Shown piece after piece: positions 25,001 through 35,784 of a stretch of DNA of 64,000 bases. The notes beneath the pieces are model-generated. The model saw only the letters and a program-made list of their open reading frames with translations. It was not told the DNA's origin and made no database searches. Source of the DNA: Glandiceps talaboti. Taxonomy: Eukaryota; Hemichordata; Enteropneusta; Spengelidae. Position 1 is the stretch's first letter, and each line of letters begins with the position of its first letter. The DNA is taken from NCBI RefSeq assembly GCF_964340395.1, contig NC_135566.1, positions 2,688,501-2,752,500 on the forward strand, given 5' to 3'. A program made the translations under genes and the position numbers.

Positions 25001-27419
25001 TTCTTTGTTTCTCAACCACTATCATTGACAGGCAGATTCACGAGTTTCTTTAGTATTACCACCTACTTTTCCATTTTTACTTTTTACTTTTAAAATTATC
25101 TACATGTGCACTTTTATGAGCACTTTTTCTAGGTCGGGACCTTTACATACCTGACATGCTGATTTCTCCACAGTTTTAGAGTTTCTCAACACACAATTTG
25201 TAAATCAAACTGATTATTTTCAAAGGCAAAGGACTATGGGATTATCATAACAGTTTTGAAATACATAAACTTTGTGATTGGAAGGATAAAGCCTACAATG
25301 GTCAGGGCTAGGGTATAACCAAGACAAGGCTATTTGTAACTACAAACAATTTGACAGATTGTTTATAGTGGTGATACTACTTGTCCCATGATGCACCAGT
25401 CAAGATGATAAAATTGTATGTTTCTGTTCCTTTGAGTGGATTTTATGAATCAATCAACACGACACAACATCGTCTGATTTAATTACTGTGTTCTTAATTT
25501 AGTCTTACAGAAGCTGGCTTCCCAGTACATCTTTTACCAGATGTTAAGGCACCTGGTGCAGTGGCAGGACAACTAGACTCTGCCTGGTATGGTATTCAGC
25601 AGGGTATACCAGTAGGTGTGGCCTTAGGAGATATGCAGTGCTCCATTCTACCAAGTTTACAATCTGAAAGTGATGCAGGTAGGTCAAGTTAAAAAGAACC
25701 TTATAGGTGTCTGGTATTCAGCAGGGTATACCAGTAGGCATAGCTTAGCAGACATCCATTCTACCGTATTTACTATCTGGAAGCGCTGTAGGTAGGTTAT
25801 CAAGTTAAAAAGAACCTCATAGGTGTCTATGGTATTCTGCAGGGTATACCAGTAGGTGTGGCCTTTGAGAGACTCCATTCTACCAAGCTTACTATCTGAA
25901 TGTGATGCAGGTGTACGATTAAAAAGACTATTTGATATTCAGCAGGGTTTTCCTTTTGTAAGAGACGCACAGTGGGTCTGAGACATGTGCAGTGCTTGAT
26001 TGTGACTGAGACCCATCATTTTATATATGAAGATGACGTGTCCTGGTCTACAATGAGGTGTTGTGTCCTGGTCTACATCAAGGTGATGTGTCCTGGTCTA
26101 CATCGAGGTGACATGTCCTGGTTTGCATCGAGGTGACGTGTCCTGGTCTACATCGAGGTGACGTGTCCTGGTCTACATCGAGGTGACATGTCCTGGTCTA
26201 CATCGAGGTGACATGTCCTGGTCTACATCAAGGTGACGTGTCCTGGTCTACATCGAGGTGACGTGTCCTGGTCTACATTGAGGTTATATGTCCAGGGTCT
26301 ACATCGAGGTAACATGTCCTGGTCTACATCGAGGTGACATATCCTGGTCTACATCGAGGTGACATGTCCTGGTCTACATCAAGGTGACATGTCCTGGTCT
26401 ACATCGAGGTGACATGTCCTGGTCTACATCGAGGTGACATGTCCTGGTCTACATCGAGGTGACGTGTCCTGGTCTACATCGAGGTGACATGTCCTGGTCT
26501 ACATCGAGGTGACGTGTTCTGGTCTACATCGAGGTGACGTGTCCTGGTCTACATCAAGGTTACGTGTCCAGGGTCTACACCAAGGTGACGTGTCCTGGTC
26601 TACACCCAAGTTACATTCAATTTATGATAGCTTAAAAGAACCTTGTAAAAAATATTGATAGTTTACAGCAAAAATTTAAAAAACTTTATGGCAGAGATCA
26701 GCCCTCATACATCTACTGTTTCTGTTATCAACTTTCCTCACATACATGTAGTGTCAATTTGGATACATTGTTGTAATATGTACCCATGGTAACCATCCAT
26801 AAACTTCTGTTGTTTTCTTACAGTGCTCAACATAAGTACATCGGCACAACTGTCATTCAAGATGCCACATAGGTTTATTCCTCCTCATCCACAACCAGGG
26901 TCAGCAGTGGAGTACTTCCCGTATTTCCATGGTCGTTACTTAGCAGTCGCTGCTGCCCTCAGTGGCGGTAATGTCCTCGCTATGCTTGTTAAGATGTTAC
27001 AACAATGGACCCATGATCTTGGTCATGGTATCCCTCAACAAGACATCTATAACAAGTTATTATCCAGTGCCCAAGACACAAAGGACTGTGATTTAGTGAT
27101 TTCGCCAACTATATTTGGTGAGCGACATGTACCGAATCAACGTGCATCTGTTATGAACATTACAGCTGAGAATGTTGGTCTCGGACACCTAGGGCGGGCA
27201 GTGTGCCGTGGAATCATATCAAATCTGTATAACATGATGCCTAGAGAGTTTTTAGTAGAATCAGGTGTGAATAGAATCATTGGTAGTGGTAGTGCATTGA
27301 TTAGGAATAAAGTCCTACAGGAAGAAATAGAAGCTTTATTTCAGTTACCGGTGATTTACGGACAAGGTGGTGATGCTGCAGTCGGTGCGGCTTTATCACA
27401 GACTCTTAAAACAAACTGA
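21954..27419 (+). CDS. SHPK: Sedoheptulokinase gene, 3' part (probable exon plus last two exons)
   Basis: Sedoheptulokinase (also called CARKL) phosphorylates sedoheptulose to sedoheptulose-7-phosphate and feeds the non-oxidative pentose phosphate pathway in the cytosol. The two 3' exons (25503-25678 and 26824-27419) encode the C-terminal half of an FGGY-family carbohydrate kinase. Visible matches to animal SHPK are GFPVHLLPD, VGVALGD, LNISTSAQL, YFPYFHGRYL, GGNVLA, GERHVPNQ, the ATP-binding-type IGSGSALIRN and GGDAAVGAAL near the C-terminus. The exons join in phase 1 (GCA G / TG CTC) and end at a TGA. A probable upstream exon starts at 21954. Exons for the N-terminal GIDLGTT-type phosphate-binding loop were looked for upstream and not found, so they are either far upstream or outside the window. 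The gene converges on HDAC6. Introns are large and filled with tandem repeats. Confidence 0.92.
22156..22250. repeat. 95-bp imperfect hairpin
   Basis: agccaggaatccacgcagat is mirrored by atccacatggattccaggct, and the inner halves (ttttaaattttgctttcc and ggaaaaccaaatttaaaa) continue the pairing. It lies just downstream of the probable SHPK exon at 21954. It resembles a small MITE but no second copy was seen in the window. Confidence 0.5.
22277..22302. repeat. Poly-G tract (26 G)
   Basis: An uninterrupted run of 26 guanines in the SHPK intron, shortly after the hairpin at 22156-22250. Confidence 0.9.
22303..25502 (+). other. SHPK intron, no other gene seen
   Basis: Intronic sequence between the probable exon at 21954 and exon 25503-25678. 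It contains a GT run and a run of acaat units at 23277-23385 and the DR1-like site, but no coding signal. Confidence 0.55.
24149..24161 (+). promoter_or_regulatory. DR1-type nuclear receptor half-site repeat
   Basis: AGGTCAAAGGTCA is a perfect direct repeat of AGGTCA with one-base spacing, the consensus bound by HNF4, RXR and related receptors. It sits in a SHPK intron. Chance occurrence is possible and function is not shown. Confidence 0.3.
25503..25678 (+). CDS. SHPK: SHPK internal exon
   Basis: This exon of 176 bp lies between an acceptor (ttcttaatttag) and a donor (gatgcag/gtaggt). It enters in phase 2 and leaves in phase 1. The translation is LTEAGFPVHLLPDV followed by KAPGAVAG and IPVGVALGDMQCS, which aligns without gaps to the middle of animal sedoheptulokinases. 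Its 3' half, together with the donor site, has been tandemly copied downstream at about 25714-25797 and 25829-25915, where the copies carry stops or frameshifts and are not coding. Confidence 0.93.
25580..25970 (+). repeat. Decayed tandem copies of the SHPK exon 3' end and donor
   Basis: The segment from ggtattcagcagggtatacc to gatgcag/gtaggt at the end of exon 25503-25678 recurs at about 25714-25797 and 25829-25915. A shorter piece recurs near 25930. The intronic copies keep donor-like ends (gctgtag/gtaggt, gatgcag/gtgtac) but contain stops or indels. Confidence 0.85.
26030..26612. repeat. 25-bp minisatellite, about 23 copies, in the last SHPK intron
   Basis: The unit ggtgacatgtcctggtctac, atcga varies mainly at gacatg/gacgtg. 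It lies about 210 bp upstream of the terminal SHPK exon and is more GC-rich than its surroundings. Confidence 0.93.
26824..27419 (+). CDS. SHPK: SHPK terminal coding exon
   Basis: This exon of 596 bp follows a good acceptor (pyrimidine-rich tract ending in cttacag) and stays open to the TGA at 27417-27419. It completes a split GTG codon from the previous exon and reads VLNISTSAQL, then PYFHGRYLAVAAALSGGNVLA, the typical FGGY C-terminal domain. The IGSGSALIRN stretch about 40 residues from the end corresponds to the conserved adenosine-binding motif of the family. The C-terminus stops soon after AAVGAAL, the same place where vertebrate SHPK ends within about ten residues, so no truncation is seen. 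No obvious AATAAA follows within the next few hundred bases; ATTAAA-like hexamers occur near 27620-27650. Confidence 0.96.
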
Positions 27420-27481
27420 TTGACTGGTTATCATGTCAGACAGAATTATAGTCAATTCTTAACAGTATTTCAAATCAACTG

Positions 27482-27493
27482 TGTCTGTCTGTC

Positions 27494-27527
<34 letters not shown>
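27482..27527. repeat. (TCTG)n(TG)n microsatellite in SHPK 3' region
   Basis: Sixty bases after the SHPK stop codon, so it is probably in the 3' UTR. Confidence 0.85.
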
Positions 27528-27528
<1 letters not shown>

Positions 27529-28342
27529 CTGTGTTACAGATCTTTACTTAATATACAATTCAATATTATCTCCAAAGGCCTTTTTCTGATATTATTGCGG
27601 CAAGTCAGCTTGCAGCTAACTATTAAAGATAGACAAAACTATTAAAATTATTGCTGTGTAATTTGGTAGATTACTTAAGCGGGTGATAGCCTTCCTTAAG
27701 CAGACATTGTCATCCTGTAATCAAGATGGAGAAAACACTGGAAGACCCCAAAATCTAAACAGGAAGATCATGAAAGGCTTCAAAAAAAAATGCCGGTTGC
27801 TATCTGAAATGCTGCCCAACTGTGAATTCACCAGATATGTCCTGTAATAGCTATTATCAACATGTTGCCACAATATTATTAGCTTGTGTCTATCTTAGTT
27901 AGCTGACACCTGACTTTCCACAGTCATAAATGAATGATTACATTTAGATGGACTGGTAGAGATATACAACATGTGACAATTTCAATCATATACGGTAGTC
28001 TGCTGTCACATCATGCAAATATTTTGTGAACTTTTTCAAAAGAATTTTCAGATTTTTCTTTGTTTTTGTTTTTGAGAAATTACCCCTTTCCTGCTGACAG
28101 TCAACTTCACCAGACATTGCCAAAACTGTGTGTGTCATCCTTTTATTTTTTTAAAAAAAGTGTTTGATACTAAAAACGGGGGAGAAGTCTTTGAAGTCTG
28201 GTACATGATATGACATTTTAACCTTCTTTGAGCCGTGTTAGCATCCTCAAGCAAGGACCCAGGTTGTATGTCTGTTGGTTGATTGATTGTTGGCGCTGTC
28301 ATTGTTAACTTCAGGGGTATTTCTGTTATTTGCAGTGGGTAG

Positions 28343-29015
28343 TTATATTGGATGACTGAGGTTTTCATCTACTCTGACTGCTTCACCATGGTGTGTAATG
28401 CCACACACCCTAGTCAAGAGATTATCTTCAAAGAAGGCCATGAGACGTTGATACAGGTCTTCTGGGTTTTCATCTGTTTGTAACTTGATCTTGCTGAGGT
28501 CTAGGAAATGGGCTCCGGTAGATTGAAAGCCTTTAATTTTCTGCCAAATGTCATTTAGGGAAGTAGAGTGTTTGATGATTAAGTTTCTGGATATAACGGA
28601 GCAGTAGTTAGCAATTTGGCCAAGCATTAGCTCGAGTTGGCTGTTTTTCTAGACGTTTCAGAGACAGACTTAACGTCATCACGTAATCCTCTGTTTGGAT
28701 TGGTAGCTGATTTCAGTTCCCATGTAAAGCCGTCCTTTAGGAATGGTGCGAAGTTAGGTTCTGTTTCCAGTTTTCGAAAGATGTAATGTTTCCGCTTTGG
28801 TCAGTTGCCATTGCTTTGGTGCCTGTGGCGTGGACATGATGTCACGTGTACTAGCTATGATGTAGTATGGGTGTATGAGTGGGGTGGCTTAGCTGTTTGA
28901 CAAGCCTACTATCCAATCAAGTGATTGACTATGTTGTACGGGTGATCGGACTGTCTGATGCTTCTTGTAGTTGAAGATTTACTAGCGGTCGTGGATTCTA
29001 AATGCTGCCACCACG
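28343..29015 (-). pseudogene. Remnant of a second LTR retroelement: primer site and gag-like fragment
   Basis: On the minus strand, a TGGTGGCAGCA primer-binding-site-like sequence (29004-29014) is followed, after about 190 bp, by MSTPQAPKQWQ. Several frameshifts later comes a gag-like segment: [55 protein letters not shown] and [19 protein letters not shown]. These phrases belong to a retroelement gag family widespread in marine invertebrates. No protease, reverse transcriptase or integrase was found to the left, so only the 5' part survives. It differs in sequence from the Gypsy-type element at 31223-37970. Confidence 0.7.
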
Positions 29016-29512
29016 GTAATAATGACACTCCAATTCTGTACGATCGAACCTTTAATGGTGGATAAGGCAGGAAGTACAAAACAATAGGAAACAAATAACG
29101 AACAAGTGGGTAAAGGTCAAAGTGGATTGAAACATGTAACGTTGTGTTGCCGATTAAACAATCTATGGAGCACATGTAAAACAAAGTTGGCTGTCAATTA
29201 GAAATGTATAATATCCCAGACTTCAAAGACAGTAGTAACAATGTGTTACATTACTTGTATTTTAGTTTTGGCAATGCTTCTTGTGGAATTTTTTTTACTT
29301 ATTGTGTGGATATAACTATAGTATGAATCATTTGATGGCTATGCTTATAACAAGAATATTGTATGCATTTGTGTTTCAAAAGGAATGTTACAGATTTTGA
29401 ATATATTAATTATGATCACAAATTTTATCATTATTGTAGACAGCAAATTGAAATTACACCTCACCCAGTCTGATAAAAAAAAATTTGATGGAGAAGAAAC
29501 CTTGATTAGATT

Positions 29513-29618
29513 TTAGTTACCATATTTCATGTCGATTGTACTGTACTTGTCCTTTTCAATTCTCTTTTGTTTATCTCTTGGATGACCCCCAAAGAAATAT
29601 GCCAGTACACACGCTACA
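29513..29618 (-). CDS. Candidate terminal exon of an unknown membrane protein
   Basis: A very good acceptor (tctcttttctttatgtgtag on the minus strand) leads into 34 codons ending in TAA. The segment begins with a hydrophobic stretch (VACVLAYFFGG) followed by a strongly basic tail (PRDKQKRIEKDKYSTIDMKYGN). That is the layout of a last transmembrane segment plus cytosolic tail. No partner exon was recognised upstream, to the right of 29618, and no family could be named, so this may be chance. Confidence 0.25.
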
Positions 29619-29913
29619 CTACACATAAAGAAAAGAGACATGTCAGTACAGTAAACAGAAAGTACATGCCTTGATTCTCTTTGATCAGATATTAAATAAC
29701 TTGACTCCTCACCTAGCAGTGTTGACGGGTGAAAATAAGTGGTATTCAGTTTATCACTCATAATACACTTGTGTTGAGAATGTTTTCAACTGGTTCAGTA
29801 AGCCACACTCAAAAAGCTTTTATCAAACAATTGTATATTAATTTGCATAATTGCATTTCAATTATCACATGCACACTTCACATGTATCACTCCTATGTTC
29901 ATCTCTGCTGTGC

Positions 29914-30150
29914 ATGTTCATTTACATAATGACTCATTTGAATAATGTCGTGTAATCATGTTATTTGGTGTACACGTACATAATGACTTCATTTGAACAA
30001 CGTCATGGTTGTAATCTAGTTATTGGGTGTGCATTTACATAATGACTTCATTTGAATAACATCATGGTCGTAACCGGGTTATTGGGTGTACATTTACATA
30101 ATGACGTACTTCATTTGAATAACGTCATGGTAACGTAACCAGGTTATTGG
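29914..30150. repeat. ~58-bp tandem repeat, four copies
   Basis: The unit tttacataatgacttcattt, gaataacgtcatggtcgtaa, ccgggttattgggtgtaca starts at about 29920, 29975, 30033 and 30092, downstream of the SHPK gene. Confidence 0.85.
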
Positions 30151-31222
30151 TCTCAAATTACCGATTACTGTAGTTATCGATGATATGAGAGGTAAACAGA
30201 GTACCCATGTACTAGTACCAGTGAAACAAGCTAATCAATTTCTGACTGCCATCTTGTTTTTCACTATAATTATAGTTTTCTATATACCTAGAATTGCACC
30301 TGAGGCAAAATAAAAATATTATGTTTGTTTCCGATAACATGACTTCAGAAATAATTTATTTTAAATTTAAAAACAAACAAAAACAATCTACTTCGACCCC
30401 CAAAATATGAATAAGATACTCGTCGATCACAATACTTCCGTTATACATCTAAGTTAAGTAGACAAACATGTTATGCAGATTGTACTTTTATCATCTAAAA
30501 AGACCTGGTTTCCCTCTGAAATACAATTTTTTTTTCAAAAAGTGACTACAGATGAGGCAAAGGCATGAAGGTGTACACAGACATACAAGTAAATTGTTAC
30601 CATTTTACCATTTTGAATGCAAAAAATGTTTAGGATCAGGGGCTTAAACTAGGGTCAGTCAGGTTATTGGAAACACTAATTTTTTATTTGGCCTTTATTA
30701 ACAGAGGGGAAACAAATTTCCCCAGAGGTTTAAATTAAAGTGACAGTTGGTCCTACTTTGATATGAAATGGCTTCACTGCAATGTGGTGCTTTCCTTCAA
30801 TGTATAACATAACAGTATGTATGCATAATTGAATAAAATATCGTGTGTTTACCTGAAAAAGTGACAATTTTTACCTAAGCTTGTTATTGCATGGTTTTCC
30901 GTGGAGGATTATTTTCTCACGGAATATGGTGTCCCTTTCAGAATTTCTAACAATGCTTTTCCTTTTATAAATGAATTTCTTTTAAGTCTCCTTTGTTCTT
31001 ACCTCATTTGTGTATCCATTCATTTATTAATGTGATGTTATCAGTATCACTGGGGCAATGTGCAAGTCTGTTTTTCTGTCTCTCTGTCTGTTTTAGTGAA
31101 CCGAGTATATACTGAGAACAGATACATAATACAATTCTATATTATGTACTTTATTCATTTATAATGCTAGTTTCATCAAATGATAAATGTTTTCAAAAAC
31201 TGAAATAAAATACTTCTCCAAA

Positions 31223-31295
31223 TTCTCCAGTAAGGTACTGAGACGAGCCAAATACAGGCACCCGGGGGCGTGACACCCGCAAGCTTTCCGCAACA
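31223..31295 (-). repeat. Truncated 3' LTR (first 73 bp only)
   Basis: The sequence ctccagtaaggtactgagac through ttccgcaaca repeats the outer end of the 5' LTR in the same orientation. Beyond ttctccag the two copies diverge completely. The rest of the 3' LTR has been lost, so the element cannot be a simple full-length insertion. Confidence 0.75.
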
Positions 31296-32178
31296 ATTCC
31301 CCGACCAGACCTGTGCATGCCCTCATGCACAAAAGGTCGATAAGCTACAGCTACGCTTGTATTGACATAACCAAAAGGGTTATTCAGGGCAACGAGCCCT
31401 TCTGTCTTGGTCAAATGAAACCCAAGAATCTGTCCTGTAGATAACGCTACAAAAATTCTTCATTGTGGATACCACATACGAATTCAAAGACTAAAGATTG
31501 TAGTTCAGTTGTCATAGTCGCCTATACAGTAATATGCAATAACAATATTCCAATATAGTACAAATAAAGTGACACAAGTACATGGTCTCCATCTATCACA
31601 ACATCCATGATAGAAAATGATTTGCTATTACCACGCAAATACCTTACATGTCCAGTGTACTCTGAAATGAAATCATCACATACAGACCAATTCAATTCAA
31701 TTTGCCATAGTGACAAAACAACCACACCACGCTTCAGCTGACAATGCCAACCCGCAGCGATGGGTTAAAGCAACTGATGAACTAACTAGTAATGAAATAT
31801 CTTCATAATCAGTCTGTTCACAAAAACAGAATCAATACGAAAATGAGTTGTCTGAATAAGGACTTTTCTTTCCATTTTATACTTTTTTTCTTCAGTCAGT
31901 CAGTCAGTCAGTCAGTGATGATTGTCGAGAAGTGAAAATCATAAACGATGATTGCTCATCAACCAGTCACTATGACCCAATTCTGTCATATCTGTGACTT
32001 AACATCACTATGTACCCATCCTATACGGAAACAAGTGACAACCATGAACTTTTTCCGTTCACCAAGTGTAACTACCTTGCTTTGTTACACTCCCTATGAC
32101 TCACCTACGCAGGGATGTCAAACCCTGAAGAGAGAAAACTCCATTCTCCCTGGCTACGTGCCAAGATGTTCTTGTAGC

Positions 32179-34629
32179 TTAGATTGTCTGAACAACAGGA
32201 ACTGTTCTGCTTGCAGTCAAGTCTTTCCAAACTTGACTAACAGCCTTTGACAGTCTATTAAAACCATAGTAATTCACTGGCTTCTGGACTCTTCTCGGAT
32301 ACCTAACACTTTGTGGCTTTGACTGTTTTGTATTTGCCTTTGTTTCATCCTCCAAAACCTTTTCTATTGATTGTGTTTCAGTGTCTTTTATAATTTTCAG
32401 ACTATCAAGTGGTCCACCTATATCAAGGCCATGATCTTTACTTAGATCATCTTTTATCTCTGTGTCATGCTCATTATCAGAGCAACCTTTCACAATATCA
32501 CTCCTAACCACTGGAGCAATATCAAGGGGAGAAACCACCATTGGAATGGACTCATTTGACTGACCTTTCACCTCTGCAGTGACACCATTCTCGTTAACAG
32601 TGCTATATGCATGTGAAGGTGGTGTGACCTTAATTTTGTCATACAGATCCGATTTTGTGTGATCAGAGTCGGTGGGTGTTCCCACCTGGACACGTTTGTC
32701 CACCGGCAGAATCTTAACCTTGTCCAACCAATGTTCAAGTTCCTTTCCCTGATATTGTTTCAGTTTTTCATAGTGGACAATCTTTGGCTTACTCTTAGCA
32801 CTATACTGTATCCTATATACCAAGTCAGACAGCTTACTGACCACCAAGTATGGCCCTTCATACGCTAGCTGTAATTTAGGAGCATAACCCTTTCTCCTCC
32901 TTTCGTCCTTAAGCCAAACAAAGTCCCCTACACTATAACTCTGCTTTGTCGCAAAACGGTCATAGAGCTTTTTCTGTCTCCTGGCAGTATTAGTCAGTTG
33001 TGTGCGTGCATGTTCATGTGCTACTTCTAGTCTTTGTCTCAAGTCAGTAACGTAGTCAGTGAATTGGTCAACATCCTGTGTTTCAGTGGAGGTGACCGCT
33101 ATATCCAAGGGGTAGTAGAGTTCCCTACCGAACATAAGCATGTTGGGTGTTTCACCAGTAGAAGGATGGACACTACTGCGATAAGCAAATGTTGCAAGAC
33201 TTAAGTTATCATCCCAGTCGGACTGATGTTTGTGTGGGTCCATGTAAGATCTAATGTACCGGACTAGAGTGTGATTATATCTCTCTATTTGTCCATCACT
33301 TTGGGGATGCCTGGGAGTTGTATAGGTTTTGCTAACCCCCAATAGTTCACACACCTCTTTGAACACGTTAGAGACAAAATTACGCCCTAAATCACTATGG
33401 CATTCCAAGGGCATACCAAACCGACTAAGGAAGTTATCTAACAAAGTCTTTGCAACAGTTACTGCTTCCTCATTAGGAATAGCATATGCCTCCATCCATT
33501 TGGAGAAGTAGTCACCAACCACCAAAATTTTCTTGTTTCCCTTATCAGACTCTGGAAACGGACCAACCACATCAATTGCTATTCTCTCCATTGGAGCTCC
33601 AACTACATATGTCTTCATTGGGGCACGTTTAACCCCACCAGTTGACTTATTCTTAGCACAAGTGTCACATGAACGAACATGGGCACGCACATCAACCGAC
33701 ATACCATACCAGTAATACTTGAGTCGAACCTTTGCAAGTGTACGTCCCATACCACCATGTCCCCCAAATCGGCTTTCATGGAATGTCTTTAGTACCAGCC
33801 CAATATAAACCCTGGGTAATGCAATTTGCCAGCGAACCAGCTTACCATCTGCAGCCTCCCACAACTTATACAGGATACCATCACGGACACGAAACTGATT
33901 AAACTGGGACCAGTAAGTTTTTAAAGCTGGGGATTTATGAGAAATTTCCTCCCATGAGGGTCTATCATGACCTCCTTCAACCAACCTCAATATCAGCCCT
34001 ATATGGAGATCATCTAATTGACAATTTCTCAATTCCTCTCTGGTCCAAAGAGGTTCGTGATTTATGACTGTATCACTGTCTAACTTGAACTCAGCATCCT
34101 TCTGTTTACTAACAGCCTGCTGCCTTAGGGGTACCTTGTGCACCTTCCCTTTCCTTGATAGAGGGCGTCCCCTCCTGGAAAGACACCAGACAGACACTTC
34201 CTCTGGATTATCCTTTTCCCCACCCTTTGAGGCATTATCATCATTACTATGACAAGACAGAACCTGGACGACCGACTCTTTACTATTAGACTCACAAGAG
34301 TATGCCGACCCCTTGCTACTCGCTTGACTTGACCCATGATGTTCCATACCACATTGCTTGCAATTTATGACCGGGATGCGACTTAATGCATCAGCATTCT
34401 GGTGTTTATTACCAGCTCTATGGACCACCTTAAAAGTAAACTGGCCCAAAACCTCCAACCATCTGGCCAACTGTCCCTCAGGATTTTTAAACCCTAGCAA
34501 CCAGACCAAGGAAGCATGATCAGTTCTAATTGTAAACTTCCTACCAAGAAGATAGTGCTTGAAATACTTCACGTAATTCACCACAGCCAAAAGCTCCCTA
34601 CGGGTAACGCAGTAATTCCTTTCCCTCAC
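32179..34629 (-). CDS. Retrotransposon Pol fragment: RNase H end plus integrase
   Basis: An uninterrupted frame of 816 residues. Residues 1-87 are the C-terminal half of RNase H (TDHASLVWLL and HRAGNKHQNADALSR). Residues 284-324 form the integrase HHCC zinc domain (H284, H291, C321, C324). The catalytic core has D353 (AIDVVGP), D413 (HSDLGRNF) and E449 (SDGQIERYN), with the D,D(35)E spacing intact. A GPY module (EGPYLVV) is at 591-597, followed by a long acidic tail ending in a basic RYPRRVQKPVNYYG motif. The apparent start methionine is not a true start: the reverse transcriptase and the first half of RNase H are missing upstream, and the frame begins at the deletion junction near 34630-34690. 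Confidence 0.92.
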   Translation of the reverse strand: MRERNYCVTRRELLAVVNYVKYFKHYLLGRKFTIRTDHASLVWLLGFKNPEGQLARWLEVLGQFTFKVVHRAGNKHQNADALSRIPVINCKQCGMEHHGSSQASSKGSAYSCESNSKESVVQVLSCHSNDDNASKGGEKDNPEEVSVWCLSRRGRPLSRKGKVHKVPLRQQAVSKQKDAEFKLDSDTVINHEPLWTREELRNCQLDDLHIGLILRLVEGGHDRPSWEEISHKSPALKTYWSQFNQFRVRDGILYKLWEAADGKLVRWQIALPRVYIGLVLKTFHESRFGGHGGMGRTLAKVRLKYYWYGMSVDVRAHVRSCDTCAKNKSTGGVKRAPMKTYVVGAPMERIAIDVVGPFPESDKGNKKILVVGDYFSKWMEAYAIPNEEAVTVAKTLLDNFLSRFGMPLECHSDLGRNFVSNVFKEVCELLGVSKTYTTPRHPQSDGQIERYNHTLVRYIRSYMDPHKHQSDWDDNLSLATFAYRSSVHPSTGETPNMLMFGRELYYPLDIAVTSTETQDVDQFTDYVTDLRQRLEVAHEHARTQLTNTARRQKKLYDRFATKQSYSVGDFVWLKDERRRKGYAPKLQLAYEGPYLVVSKLSDLVYRIQYSAKSKPKIVHYEKLKQYQGKELEHWLDKVKILPVDKRVQVGTPTDSDHTKSDLYDKIKVTPPSHAYSTVNENGVTAEVKGQSNESIPMVVSPLDIAPVVRSDIVKGCSDNEHDTEIKDDLSKDHGLDIGGPLDSLKIIKDTETQSIEKVLEDETKANTKQSKPQSVRYPRRVQKPVNYYGFNRLSKAVSQVWKDLTASRTVPVVQTI

Positions 34630-35707
34630 ATGCGAACTTCGTTCGCTTATAGTTATAGCATCGAAAGAAAGCCCGAACGTCTAGCAGCAAGACTAACTGT
34701 TTAGCAGCTGCCACCTTAAGAGTTGACGTTGCTGTTGTGTTAGCAACTGGCCTGTCCAAAACCGGAAAAGATTCTATACTAAAATTTGCAGTTTTATCCA
34801 TTTTCAGCAAACCCACACATTGACCTTTTCTGACTTCTATATCTTGATTGCTTAGATTTATAACCCTTACTGCATGGACGTTACTTCCCATTTGACTGAG
34901 ACAGTAAGCACCCATCATACCTGTTTCACCAACATGAACTGGAGTTACCATAGTGGTAACCTCAGACACTCGGGACAGAATACCTGATTCCTGACTATTT
35001 TCTCTTTGAATCACATGACCCCTATACAAGTTGTATCCCACTTGACCAACTCTAGGCTTCCTTTGCATCCTAGCCAAGAGTATACCTTCATGCCCCGCTG
35101 GAATAGACTGTGCCCAATTAGCCTGTAGCCGACAGCAGAAAGGTTTCAAGTCACCATGTATTGTTTCCAATACTTGGTCGCCAATAGCAACGGTACCCTC
35201 CTGCAAATTAAGTTTGCAATCGAATTTGCGTAACAAATCCATGCCTATTATACCAGCTGACCCATCTAAAGACTCTGCTACCAGGATAGATTCAAATCTC
35301 TCCTTGCCACCAATCTTAACTTTCACCAATACGTTACCCAATAATGCAACGTGTGACCCATCTGCCTGGATAAGATAGTTACCAAAATCGACCAACATTT
35401 TCAGGGATGAGATCGAAAAATCCTTTAGAAATTATTGAGTTTGTACAACCGTGTCAATTAAGCATTTTTGAGTGATGTCTTGCACGCTTACATCAACCAA
35501 TATCATCCGAATTGATTCCTGGTTACTACTTTGAGGTGTACCCGCCCTAATGACCAAAGGACACTGACCTGTGACCCCATGACCTTCACCAGACTTGAGT
35601 TGAGAAAAGGAAGAATTGTCAGAAGTACAAGTAAGATTAGAAGAAGTGTTACTACTTTGATCAATAGACTGTTTTGAAATTAAATTAGAATTAGCTTTAG
35701 AAGACAA
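34598..35707 (-). pseudogene. Retropepsin-like protease region, broken
   Basis: Two frames (35707-35432 and 35398-34598) together resemble the Gypsy protease region: a segment ending QKCLIDT, then IIGMDLLRKFDC and LNLQEGTV, the flap and hydrophobic core signature. The expected active-site triplet D-T/S-G reads IDTVVQ and runs into a stop a few codons later. The downstream part continues in another frame, so at least one small indel is present. The 3' end of the second frame runs on past the protease into the deletion junction that removed reverse transcriptase. The protease cannot be functional as it stands. Confidence 0.75.
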
Positions 35708-35784
35708 AGATGGGGAAACAGTTGTCGCTACATCATCAGCTCGGTCTAATCCAGCCTCGCCATCAATTTTACTTGCTGACTGTC

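Noticed and set aside
33329-33715. Plus-strand frames across the transposon
   Set aside because: They are shadows of the minus-strand integrase frame.
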